Below are positions 28,161 to 36,487 of a DNA stretch of 64,000 bases, one piece after another (position 1 is the stretch's first letter; every line of letters begins with the position of its first letter). Both the position numbers and the translations under genes were made by a program. A model generated the notes under the pieces. That model was given only the letters and a program-made list of their open reading frames with translations. It ran no database searches and was not told where the DNA came from. The stretch is taken from assembly GCF_009758125.1 (NCBI RefSeq), contig NZ_WRXO01000014.1, positions 1 to 64,000 of the forward strand. The letters are read 5' to 3'. The stretch is from Chitinophaga oryziterrae (GTDB taxonomy: Bacteria > Bacteroidota > Bacteroidia > Chitinophagales > Chitinophagaceae).

Positions 28161-28196
28161 AAAAAAGGCTCTCTGCATACGCAGAGAGCCTTTTTT
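28161..28196 (-). terminator. Terminator of beta-helix lipoprotein gene
   Basis: Perfect 16-bp inverted repeat (28161-28176/28181-28196) with loop ATAC/GTAT and runs of A and T at its two ends; works on both strands, placed for the minus-strand gene ending at 28220. Confidence 0.9.
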
Positions 28197-28219
28197 ATAT
28201 GTACTAGCTATTCCCTTTA

Positions 28220-29644
28220 TTAGTAAGCGTTCGTTTCTGCAGTTGCAGTAGCCCAACCGGAAGTCCAGTCAGTAGTACCATCAAATGCACCACGGTAATC
28301 TACAGTTGTGAAACCTGTAAGACCATCAAATTTAGCACCGGTTAATGCAACAGAACCAGTACCCAGCAGGAAGCTCGGAGTACCTACAGTAGTTGCTACA
28401 GTAGCAGAGAATTTGTAAGGATCTTTCAGTAATACATCTGCAACAGTAGCCTGGGTTGTTGTGCTGCTTGCAGCTAACCATGTATTATAAGCAGCAGTAT
28501 TAGCAGTCATCCACTCACCTTTAAACGGAGTTGTACAACCTGCAATGATATTGTATTTAAATACCAGTTTACCATCAATAGCATTCTGTGAAGTAGCAGA
28601 AGGCACAGCAACTTTACTGTCATCGATGTAAAGACCAACCGGGAAACCAACCAGGATAGAGTTGTAAAGGCTCATTGCAGAGTTACGACGGATCTGTGCT
28701 GCGTGCTGGAAGTTAGCATCAACTGATCCACTGCTACCGCTCTGGAATGGTCCAACGATAGTCATGTTAGAGAAGATAGCAGAAGTCTGAGGAGCATTTA
28801 CAGAACCATTTGCATCGTTGTCTGATTCAAAACCATTAGAACCGGATTGGTCCGCAATAGTTTTGTAACGCTGTGCAACACCAAATTGTACTTTACCGGA
28901 GAAACCGTTGTCAGTATCAAAGTCATCATCTTTAGAACAGGTAGCAATCAGGTGATCGCAGTTTACACTACCACCAAACCATTCGAAAGCATCATCACCT
29001 GAACGGTAAACCTGGATATAACTGATCTTGGTACCACTACCAACACCACCCATTGTTAAACCGTTGATTTCGTTATCCGGAGAATATGCAATACCTGCAA
29101 ACTCGATACGGATATATTTCAGAGAACCTGAATTGTCAGCATCATCAGTACCACCGTACCAGATATAGGTTTTTTCATCACCACCGGCAGGAACAACCAG
29201 ACCACCTTCGATCTTAGCTTCACCACCAGTTGGGTTAACCTTTGCTTTACCCAACAGGATCACACCACCCCAGTCTCCACTGCTACGCGCACCAGCTGCC
29301 TGAGAAGAAGTGAAGATGATTGGTTTTGCAGCAGTACCTTCTGCCATCAGTTTACCACCACGGGAAACTACCAGTGTGCCTTTAGTGGCCTTATCTCCCA
29401 GGATAGTTGTACCTGGTTCTATGGTTAAGGTTACACCGGATTTTACATACACAAAACCGTTCAGTATATATTTCTTGCTGGCTGATAATGTCTGGTTAGC
29501 AGAGATGTCACCTTTCAGTGTAACATATGCACTGCTGTCAGTACCGTTATTATTACCACCAGTGTTGTTGTTATCGTCCTTGCTGCAGGAAGACAGAATG
29601 CTTAAAGAACTAAGCGCGATTAAACCAAGTAAATACCTTTTCAT
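28220..29644 (-). CDS. Surface lipoprotein with parallel beta-helix-like repeats
   Basis: 474 aa; signal ends LSSCSKDD, a Cys followed by acidic/Asn-rich residues typical of surface-exposed Bacteroidota lipoproteins. The mature part begins with the common segment LTIEPGTTILGD...LVVSRGGKLMAEGTAAKPIIFTS (given in parts), then beta-helix-like rungs with GSLKYIRIEFAG, ISYIQVYRSGDDAFEWFGGSV and ATCSKDDDFDTDNG. The Asp-rich loops could bind metal ions or an anionic ligand. The TonB receptor gene lies 89 bp upstream on the same strand, and both have Pho-box-like promoters. A receptor-partner role replacing SusD is an inference. Confidence 0.8.
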   Translation of the reverse strand: MKRYLLGLIALSSLSILSSCSKDDNNNTGGNNNGTDSSAYVTLKGDISANQTLSASKKYILNGFVYVKSGVTLTIEPGTTILGDKATKGTLVVSRGGKLMAEGTAAKPIIFTSSQAAGARSSGDWGGVILLGKAKVNPTGGEAKIEGGLVVPAGGDEKTYIWYGGTDDADNSGSLKYIRIEFAGIAYSPDNEINGLTMGGVGSGTKISYIQVYRSGDDAFEWFGGSVNCDHLIATCSKDDDFDTDNGFSGKVQFGVAQRYKTIADQSGSNGFESDNDANGSVNAPQTSAIFSNMTIVGPFQSGSSGSVDANFQHAAQIRRNSAMSLYNSILVGFPVGLYIDDSKVAVPSATSQNAIDGKLVFKYNIIAGCTTPFKGEWMTANTAAYNTWLAASSTTTQATVADVLLKDPYKFSATVATTVGTPSFLLGTGSVALTGAKFDGLTGFTTVDYRGAFDGTTDWTSGWATATAETNAY

Positions 29645-29670
29645 GGAAATGTTTCAATTGTTTAAGAATT

Positions 29671-29725
29671 CAAAAATAAGTTCGCCGTATGATGTATTTG
29701 TTAACTAACTGTGATGTATATATTA
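29671..29725 (-). promoter_or_regulatory. Pho-box-like promoter of beta-helix lipoprotein
   Basis: Minus-strand -7 box TATTTTTG (29671-29678) with TCAT, TAAC, TCAC and TAAT starting 14, 25, 36 and 47 bp upstream. The site fills the gap after the TonB receptor stop codon, showing that the lipoprotein can be transcribed on its own. Confidence 0.6.
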
Positions 29726-29733
29726 AATATTTC

Positions 29734-32565
29734 TTATTTAGATAACCTGTAGGTATACGTAAGTGTAAATGTGCTGCCAGGGCGGAATTGCTGTAACAGA
29801 TAATCTTCACCTGTACTGATGGATCCCTTCTTAAAAGTAGTGTTGTCCCATTTGTTATTACCGTTCTGATCATAGTAGAACTGGTACTTTGCATTCAGTA
29901 TATCTTTTACATTTAAACGAAGACTGCTATGCCTGCTCATATTCAGACTAGCCTGGAAATCCAGCAGGTCACGGGGGCTTTCATAAATATTCCCCAGTTT
30001 ACCGGAACCATCAGCACCACCGCCTTCTCCTACTAAATACAAACGCTGTCCGATACGATTGTACAACAGGTTAAAACTCACTTTATCATTAGGCAGTGCA
30101 TAAGACAAACTGGTATTGATCACATAATTTGACTGTCCTGATAATGGTCTGTCCTTCGCATTCACAATTGTATTATCCTGCACGACAGATTTGATGTAAG
30201 CGAGGTTCGCATAGAAAGTAGTACTCTTCAGGAAACTGTTCTCAGCAAGGAATCCCAGCTTCTTACGGATCTCTATCTCAGCGCCTACATTGTAGGCACT
30301 TGGAAAGTTGTATGGAGTAATATCATACTGACTTAAACCTGCGGAAGTAACTTTATTTTCTATCGGATTAGTGAAGTGTTTGTAGAATACAGAAGCAGAA
30401 AATATTTCGCCTGCTTTAGGGAACAGTTCATAACGGATATCTGCATTATCGATCTGGCTGCGTACCAGTTTGGTATTACCATTGATCAGTGAGGACATTT
30501 CATAATCATAGTAAGACAATGGTGCAATCTCACGCAGTTCCGGTCTAGCAACTGTTCTGTAATAAGAAGCACGCAGGTTAGAACTTTCATTCAGCGAATA
30601 AGTGAAATTCGCAGAAGGCAGGAAATCTATCCAGGTATTATCCAGTTTAATAGCAGGATTGTTTACAGGGGATTTCAGTTGCAGATTAAAGGATTCCATA
30701 CGCACGCCCCATACCAGGCGGATACGATCAGAAAAACGATTGTCAACCTGTGCATAACCCGCTCCTGTTAATGTGTTGGCTTTATATTGATCTGCATCAG
30801 CAGTAATATCATCCAGCAGATAATAACCATCATTGATAGCATCATTACCATACAAAGTGGCGATCGGACGTTGTGCGATTTCACTTCCACCTTCTTTCAG
30901 TTCGTCCAGTTTCATACCAATGTAACGTGCGTGAAATTCACGGCTACGGTATTGACCTAACGCACCGATCTTTAATGAACTTTTATTATTCATGAAACGG
31001 AAGGGATGCGTATAATTTACATCAGCGATATAAATATTTTCATTCAGATCAGAGAACAGCCGGTTATTGGCTTTACCAATGGTACTTACATCTGCCACCA
31101 TTGCAGCAGTTGGATTATCAATCGCCCTGCCGTAAGATACTTTACGCTGATCCGGCTGATTGTTCGTTACCTTGTTATAAGATAATAACCAGTTGATCTT
31201 ACTCTGTCCTTCACCTATCTGATGATCACCTTCTACTGCTGTTTTGAATAATGATTTCTGTATAAGGTCAAAAGCATAATAGTTAACGTACTTGGAACTG
31301 CTGAGGTTATCGCCTTCACGGAAAAGGAAGTTATCATCAAAGATCCTGTTGTACAGGTTCTTCCATACGATCTTATTCTTACCCGCAGAATAGCCGAAGT
31401 TTAATACCGCTCCCAGGTTGGAAGAGTATTTATATACATTGTCTGTATAATCGTAGTTGTCATAATGCCTGGTCACATCTTTCATCACTGTTTCGTTGTG
31501 AGAATAAGTGATAGCGGCAATCATACCTAAGCTGGCATCTTTTTTAGTCGTCCAGTGGTCTCCCATGGTAGCCTGTAGGTTCACGGCAGGTAATCCGTTC
31601 CTTTCTTTGATGTTGTAATCGTTGTTCAAAGACTTTTCAACATTCTGTTGCTGTGCAGGTGTCAACTGATTATTGATGATCTGGTTGGTAGTAGGGAAGC
31701 TGGAAGGCAGCTGACGTTTACCATTATCAAATCCCAGGAAGTCAGTACTGCTTTTATAGCCTGTTTTAAAAGGCTGGAAAGTAGCTACAGTATTAAATCC
31801 TGTACCTACGGAGATATCGAAGAAATGTTGTTCCGGAATTTCTTTTGTCTGGATATTGATCACACCACCTGCAAAGTCGCCCGGCAGGTCTGGTGTAGCC
31901 GACTTGGTGATAACGATGTTATCGATCATGTTGGCAGGAATGATATCGAAAGAGAATGCCTTACGGTTAGGTTCAGTACTTGGCAGGCTGGCATTGTCAA
32001 TCATTGCCGCGTTATAACGGTCGCTCAGTCCGCGTACAATTACGAACTTGTTATCCTGGATAGTAGTACCGCTTACGCGTTTTAATACTTCACCGGTGCT
32101 GCGGTCGGGAGACTTTTTGATCACATCGGCAGAGATACCGTCAGATACGGAAGCGCTGTTCTTTTGTGTAGTGTATAATGCATTGATGGTTTCCTGTTTG
32201 AAAGACCCTCTGATCACTACTTCCTGCAATTCTTTTGATTGTGGTTCGTCCATGATCACCGGCAGGCTTACGGGAGTACCGGCTTTCACCACTACTTCGC
32301 TGATAGCTTTTGTCTGGTACCCCATGTACTTGAATTCGAGGGTATAGGTACCCGGAGCAACATTCAGTGTGTAATGACCTTCTACATCCGTTACAGCCCC
32401 ATTAGAAGTACCTTGTACGATAACGGTAACGCCTATCAGCGCTTCACCCGATTTTTTGTCGGTTACCTTTCCGGTTATTTTCCCATTATCGGCTACGGAA
32501 GCATGCAGTGCAGTACATAGAAACAGGCATACACATAACAGTGTGGAGACAATAGATTGTTTCAC
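29734..32565 (-). CDS. TonB-dependent receptor (carboxypeptidase-like domain type)
   Basis: 943 aa. Signal peptide (cleavage near LHASVA), carboxypeptidase-regulatory-like domain (about 28-112, GKVTDKKSGEALIGVTVIV), plug domain with VIVRGLSDRYN and FSFDIIPANMIDNIVITKSATPDLPGDF (given here as known receptor motifs, about 165-235), and a barrel ending TLTYTYRLSK. The plug type resembles receptors not linked to SusD. It is followed by the beta-helix lipoprotein. Its promoter carries the best Pho-box-like array in the window. Substrate not identified; a phosphorus compound is a reasonable guess from context only. Confidence 0.92.
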   Translation of the reverse strand: MKQSIVSTLLCVCLFLCTALHASVADNGKITGKVTDKKSGEALIGVTVIVQGTSNGAVTDVEGHYTLNVAPGTYTLEFKYMGYQTKAISEVVVKAGTPVSLPVIMDEPQSKELQEVVIRGSFKQETINALYTTQKNSASVSDGISADVIKKSPDRSTGEVLKRVSGTTIQDNKFVIVRGLSDRYNAAMIDNASLPSTEPNRKAFSFDIIPANMIDNIVITKSATPDLPGDFAGGVINIQTKEIPEQHFFDISVGTGFNTVATFQPFKTGYKSSTDFLGFDNGKRQLPSSFPTTNQIINNQLTPAQQQNVEKSLNNDYNIKERNGLPAVNLQATMGDHWTTKKDASLGMIAAITYSHNETVMKDVTRHYDNYDYTDNVYKYSSNLGAVLNFGYSAGKNKIVWKNLYNRIFDDNFLFREGDNLSSSKYVNYYAFDLIQKSLFKTAVEGDHQIGEGQSKINWLLSYNKVTNNQPDQRKVSYGRAIDNPTAAMVADVSTIGKANNRLFSDLNENIYIADVNYTHPFRFMNNKSSLKIGALGQYRSREFHARYIGMKLDELKEGGSEIAQRPIATLYGNDAINDGYYLLDDITADADQYKANTLTGAGYAQVDNRFSDRIRLVWGVRMESFNLQLKSPVNNPAIKLDNTWIDFLPSANFTYSLNESSNLRASYYRTVARPELREIAPLSYYDYEMSSLINGNTKLVRSQIDNADIRYELFPKAGEIFSASVFYKHFTNPIENKVTSAGLSQYDITPYNFPSAYNVGAEIEIRKKLGFLAENSFLKSTTFYANLAYIKSVVQDNTIVNAKDRPLSGQSNYVINTSLSYALPNDKVSFNLLYNRIGQRLYLVGEGGGADGSGKLGNIYESPRDLLDFQASLNMSRHSSLRLNVKDILNAKYQFYYDQNGNNKWDNTTFKKGSISTGEDYLLQQFRPGSTFTLTYTYRLSK

Positions 32566-32607
32566 TCTAAGTTGGATTCGTTCGTTGATATAGATTGATT
32601 ACGGGCA

Positions 32608-32662
32608 CAAAAGTATGGCCGCTGTGTTACCGCATTGTTACAACAAGGTTACCAGAATGTTA
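32608..32662 (-). promoter_or_regulatory. Pho-box-like promoter of TonB receptor
   Basis: Minus-strand -7 box TACTTTTG (32608-32615) preceded by four TAAC units at 14, 25, 36 and 47 bp upstream, all in exact 11-bp phase (GTTA on the + strand ending at 32629, 32640, 32651 and 32662). Confidence 0.75.
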
Positions 32663-32755
32663 ATTGTTAAGGAATAATTAAAAAATAGTTAACAACTCAG
32701 GGAAGGGAGATATGGTTCACAGGATATACATAATATAGGTTAAGGGTACGTTCAT

Positions 32756-33163
32756 TTAACAGGAAGGCTGCGGGCCTTGTCTGTTATTTAATAATCGTTC
32801 AAGTGTAAGATCGAATTGTGCATTATACTCACTACCGTTTTTATAATGATCACTAACGGCAGCGATTAATTGAAAAAGATGCAGTCCTTTATTTGTGAAT
32901 GGCTTATTATCCTTATTGCACAATTCCAGGGTAAAGTTGAATCTGTCTTCCAGTTCTTCTTCAAACTCTCTTAAACTCAATGTTTCATCAATCGGGAACT
33001 CTATCAGAATCTCTTCGGGGAATCCTGCTTCCTGCAGCGTATCAAAAGCATTGGCAATTGAGTTACGCATGTTATATACGGCTATATTACATGAAAGCAA
33101 TCGTTGAAACTGCATCTGCAATAGGGATATAGTCATCAAGGGATGTAATTTCAATACTTTCAT
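32756..33163 (-). CDS. Unknown 135-aa cytoplasmic protein
   Basis: No signal peptide, no membrane segment and no family I recognise. A mostly helical N-terminal half is followed by an acidic stretch (LREFEEELEDRF). It lies between the TonB receptor and the LpxH-like gene, and its own Pho-box-like promoter suggests joint regulation with the receptors. A 7-codon upstream ORF in another frame overlaps the start codon (ATGA junction at 33163), which could couple or tune translation. Confidence 0.65.
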   Translation of the reverse strand: MKVLKLHPLMTISLLQMQFQRLLSCNIAVYNMRNSIANAFDTLQEAGFPEEILIEFPIDETLSLREFEEELEDRFNFTLELCNKDNKPFTNKGLHLFQLIAAVSDHYKNGSEYNAQFDLTLERLLNNRQGPQPSC

Positions 33164-33214
33164 TGTAAATTAAATATTAGCATTGCCAGTCTAACTAACT
33201 GTGTAACAACTGTA

Positions 33215-33269
33215 CAAACTTAACTGATGTCTATTACCGGAATATTAAGCCGTTGATAAATATATGTTA
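33215..33269 (-). promoter_or_regulatory. Pho-box-like promoter of the 135-aa gene
   Basis: Minus-strand -7 box TAAGTTTG (33215-33222) with TAAT, TAAT, TATC and TAAC starting 14, 25, 36 and 47 bp upstream. Confidence 0.6.
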
Positions 33270-33290
33270 AATCAATGCGTTATGTAAAGA

Positions 33291-34121
33291 CTACTGATTC
33301 GGGAAACTAATCACTTTGGAGATATCTCCCCATGGCTGATTAGGATCTTCTTCCTCTTCAGGTAATACTACGCGGCTTTTGCTAACCGGATACTGGTACA
33401 AGCTCCATTGTCCGGCGGTATATTCCAGTGAAGTAAGACTCTCTACCCAGTCGCCCGAGTTCAGATACAAGACTGGCTTGCCATTATGCTGCATTTCTTT
33501 AATAATAGGCTGGTGGATATGTCCGCAGCATACTACGTCAAATTGTTTGTCCACAGCTATTTCAGCCACTACCTGTTCGAAATCAGAAATAAATTTCACG
33601 GCCTGTTTTACGCCGTTCTTTACTTTTTTGGAGAAACTCATTTTCTCCTTACCCATGCTTTCCAGGATATTATTCACCAGGCGGTTGAGGATAATGAGCA
33701 GATCGTAGCCCTTACCACCCAGTTTTGCCAGCCATTTGGAGTTTTTCATGGTAACGTCGTACACATCTCCATGGAAGAACCAATGTTTTTTGCCATCTAC
33801 TTCCAGGATCAGTTTATTGTCGATCGTGAGATTACCCAGTCCGAAACCTGCGTATTTACGCAAAGCTTCGTCATGGTTCCCTGTCAGGTAGTAAACATCC
33901 GTTTTGCTGGTCATTTTCAGAATGCGGCGGATCACCTTGGTATGGGACTTGGGGAAGTAACGTTTGCTGAATTGCCAGATATCGATGATATCTCCGTTCA
34001 GAATCAGCACTTTAGGATCAATGCTATCCAGGTATTGGATCAATTCCTTTGCGTGACAGCCATAAATTCCGAGATGTACATCGGAGATTACGACTATGTC
34101 TAATGGGCGTTTTTCGGACAT
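33291..34121 (-). CDS. Calcineurin-like phosphoesterase, LpxH-like
   Basis: 276 aa metallophosphoesterase. Metal-binding motifs in order: DVHLG (about 14-18), GDIID (about 44-48), GNHDE (about 80-84), FHGD (about 114-117) and CGHIHQP (about 200-206). This set fits UDP-2,3-diacylglucosamine diphosphatase relatives, which make lipid X for lipid A. The ~40-residue tail after the core (LPEEEEDPNQPWGD) is acidic. It is divergent from the DUF47-Pit operon. No Pho-box-like array was found in front of it. Confidence 0.85.
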   Translation of the reverse strand: MSEKRPLDIVVISDVHLGIYGCHAKELIQYLDSIDPKVLILNGDIIDIWQFSKRYFPKSHTKVIRRILKMTSKTDVYYLTGNHDEALRKYAGFGLGNLTIDNKLILEVDGKKHWFFHGDVYDVTMKNSKWLAKLGGKGYDLLIILNRLVNNILESMGKEKMSFSKKVKNGVKQAVKFISDFEQVVAEIAVDKQFDVVCCGHIHQPIIKEMQHNGKPVLYLNSGDWVESLTSLEYTAGQWSLYQYPVSKSRVVLPEEEEDPNQPWGDISKVISFPNQ

Positions 34122-34334
34122 TTTAGCTTGATTGAACCGGATGTACCGGTCCTTTGTTATTTATTTTATGAAAAAAAGTTCGCAGTTGACGTTGCATTGT
34201 TGTAGGTGATAAATCCTTTATGGGCAGTCAATTCTACTTTGCAAAGGAAAAAATGCTATATTACTTTTATATTAATACAGTGTTAAGGAATCATTAATTA
34301 TAATTTTTTCTTGGAGGTATTGCCCCTGGAAAGC

Positions 34335-34342
34335 TATTTTTG
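34335..34342 (+). promoter_or_regulatory. -7 box of DUF47-pit operon
   Basis: TATTTTTG, with CTTG 21 bp upstream as a weak -33 box. It sets the transcript start near 34350 and therefore the ATG at 34365. No in-phase TAAY array precedes it. Confidence 0.6.
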
Positions 34343-34364
34343 CGCCAAATTCAAACTACACCGT

Positions 34365-35018
34365 ATGGGAGGCTTCAATTCTTTTGTCAAACTTTTTGTG
34401 CCTAAAGACCGGGTTTTTTATTCATTATTCGAAGATGTAGCCGCTAACCTCGTAGAGATGGGAAAAGTGCTGATAGAGCTGGTAGGATCCACAGATCCTG
34501 CTGTACGCAAGGATAAAACCCACCTGATAGAAAGGCTGGAGCATAAGAATGATGATTTTACACACCGCATATTTGTGGAATTAGGGCAGAACTTCATTAC
34601 TCCCTTTGACCGTGAAGATATTCACCACCTGGCAGCTACCCTTGATGACGTAGCTGACTATATCCATGGTTCTGCTAAAAGACTAGATCTTTACAGAGTA
34701 GTGGATATCAATGACAGTGTACGTAAACTGGCAGATCTCATCCACCAGGGTACACTCGAATTACATAAGGCTATTCCTGAACTGCGTACCATGTCCAACA
34801 TGCGTATCATTACAGATGCCTGCGTAAGGATCAACAGCCTGGAAAACCATGCTGACGACATCTATGACATGGCTATCGCCGATTTGTTTGAGAAAGAAGC
34901 CAATAATGCAGGAGAGCTGCTTAAAATGCGCGAAATATACCAGGCACTGGAAATTGCCACGGACAAATGTGAAGATTGCGCCAATGTGATAGAGTCAATT
35001 ATCATAAAGTACGCATAA
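34365..35018 (+). CDS. DUF47 / PhoU-like phosphate transport accessory protein
   Basis: 217 aa all-helical cytoplasmic protein of the DUF47 family, starting MGGFNSFVKLFVPKD. An in-frame TTG at 34311 lies upstream of the promoter and is rejected. Conserved segments are KNDDFTHRIF, TPFDREDIHHLAATLDDVADYI and EIYQALEIATDKCEDCANVIE. DUF47 proteins accompany Pit transporters and are thought to regulate them. The pit gene follows 55 bp downstream. Confidence 0.92.
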   Translation: MGGFNSFVKLFVPKDRVFYSLFEDVAANLVEMGKVLIELVGSTDPAVRKDKTHLIERLEHKNDDFTHRIFVELGQNFITPFDREDIHHLAATLDDVADYIHGSAKRLDLYRVVDINDSVRKLADLIHQGTLELHKAIPELRTMSNMRIITDACVRINSLENHADDIYDMAIADLFEKEANNAGELLKMREIYQALEIATDKCEDCANVIESIIIKYA

Positions 35019-35073
35019 TCAGTAGATTGTGTAATTATATGGCCAGCCTGTTTTCAACGCAAACAACTTTCTA

Positions 35074-36078
35074 ATGACCTTACTAGTTATCATTATCATA
35101 CTGGCATTCATCTTTGACTATATTAACGGGTTCCATGATGCGGCTAACTCAATAGCGACGATAGTTTCCACCAAAGTACTGACCCCTTTCCAGGCAGTAT
35201 TGTGGGCAGCCGTGTTCAACTTTGCAGCATTCTTTATTTCCAAATACGTATATGGTGAGTTCAAAGTAGGTAATACCATTGCTAAATCCATTTTTGAACA
35301 GTTTATCACGCTCAGGGTGATCCTCTGTGGACTGATAGCTGCCATTTTATGGAACCTCCTTACCTGGTGGTATGGTATCCCTTCCAGCTCTTCACATACA
35401 CTGATTGGTGGTTTCATCGGGTCTGCAGTAGCTGCGGCACACGGTTCCTTTGATGTGATCAACTATGCCAAAGTATTGCCTATCCTGTACTTCATCGTAC
35501 TGGCCCCCTTCATAGGGATGGCCGTCGCCTTTCTCATAACGATACTCATTCTCAATATCTGCCGCAAGGCCAATCCCTACCGGGCAGAAAACTGGTTCAA
35601 ACGCCTGCAGCTGGTTTCATCCGGTGCTCTGAGCCTTGCCCATGGCGGTAACGATGCTCAGAAAGTAATGGGTATCATCGCAGCAGCGCTGGTAGCACAT
35701 GGTACGATCGATAATATTGCCGACGTGCCCAACTGGGTACCTTTCTCCTGCTTCGCAGCAATCGGTTTGGGTACCATGAGCGGTGGCTGGAAAATCGTAA
35801 AGACAATGGGCTCCCGTATTACCAAGGTAACCCCACTGGAAGGTGTAGCGGCAGAAACTGCCGGTGCTATCACCCTTTACCTGACAGAATCCCTGGGTAT
35901 TCCGGTAAGTACCACACATACCATCACCGGTTCAATCATCGGTGTGGGTGCCACCAAACGTCTGTCAGCAGTACGTTGGGGGGTAACGGTAAGCCTGCTC
36001 TGGGCATGGATACTCACTATCCCTATCAGTGCATTGGTAGCCGCCCTGGTATACTTCATCTCCAATTTATTCTTCTAG
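35074..36078 (+). CDS. pit: Pit family inorganic phosphate transporter
   Basis: 334 aa inner-membrane carrier with about ten helices that imports metal-phosphate with protons (low affinity). Both Pit signature repeats are visible: GFHDAANSIATIVSTKVL near the N-terminus and LAHGGNDAQKVMG near the middle, plus GIPSSSSHTLIGG and GIPVSTTHTITGS. It forms an operon with DUF47. The complex repeat at 36113-36270 follows its stop codon by 35 bp. Confidence 0.95.
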   Translation: MTLLVIIIILAFIFDYINGFHDAANSIATIVSTKVLTPFQAVLWAAVFNFAAFFISKYVYGEFKVGNTIAKSIFEQFITLRVILCGLIAAILWNLLTWWYGIPSSSSHTLIGGFIGSAVAAAHGSFDVINYAKVLPILYFIVLAPFIGMAVAFLITILILNICRKANPYRAENWFKRLQLVSSGALSLAHGGNDAQKVMGIIAAALVAHGTIDNIADVPNWVPFSCFAAIGLGTMSGGWKIVKTMGSRITKVTPLEGVAAETAGAITLYLTESLGIPVSTTHTITGSIIGVGATKRLSAVRWGVTVSLLWAWILTIPISALVAALVYFISNLFF

Positions 36079-36112
36079 GCAAAACACAACGCATTTTGTA
36101 ACAAGACATAAT

Positions 36113-36270
36113 AGGCTCCGTTAGGAGCCCCGTGTTTGTAGATAATGTAATAAAGAACAAATTTGACTCCGTCAGGAGTCTCCTAAAGGCGAAGAAAGGA
36201 GACTCCTGACGGAGTCCGGCTTTTATCCTTTAATGTGTTTTCTACAAATACAGGGCTCCTTACGGAGCCT
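36113..36270. repeat. Nested inverted repeat made of short hairpins
   Basis: Outer arms 36113-36142 and 36241-36270 are inverted repeats (27 of 30 match). Inner arms 36165-36184 and 36197-36216 are perfect 20-bp inverted repeats. Each arm contains its own 6-bp-stem hairpin (GGCTCC-GTTA-GGAGCC, GACTCC-GTCA-GGAGTC and their mirror forms). It fills most of the pit-rfbA gap (36079-36487) and looks like a REP/BIME-type repetitive element. The rest of the gap holds the rfbA promoter and nothing else I recognise. Confidence 0.85.
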
Positions 36271-36427
36271 TTAGTCTCTCCTAATAGCATACTCCCTCTT
36301 TTTAAAACCGGCCTGCCACCCGGCTTTATACATTATTTCTTCCCTCAGCAACATGTTGTTAAATAACTATATACACCTGTTTTTCCCATCTTCTGATATT
36401 TTTTTCCTTTTTTAACCGGCAGGCACC

Positions 36428-36435
36428 TATTTTTG
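36428..36435 (+). promoter_or_regulatory. -7 box of rfbA
   Basis: TATTTTTG, 53 nt before the rfbA ATG, preceded by a T-rich stretch at the -33 position. Confidence 0.55.
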
Positions 36436-36487
36436 TACGGTTTTTTGGAAAACCCTTAACTTTTTTCAATCATATCAATTATCGACC

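Noticed and set aside
33486-34103. 205-aa plus-strand ORF opposite the LpxH-like gene
   Set aside because: Mirror of the phosphoesterase coding frame; no promoter or recognisable domain.
34266-34342. Sixth Pho-box-like promoter in front of DUF47-pit
   Set aside because: A TATTTTTG box exists, but the 14-bp and 25-bp slots lack the tetrad; two in-phase TTAA further up are not enough.
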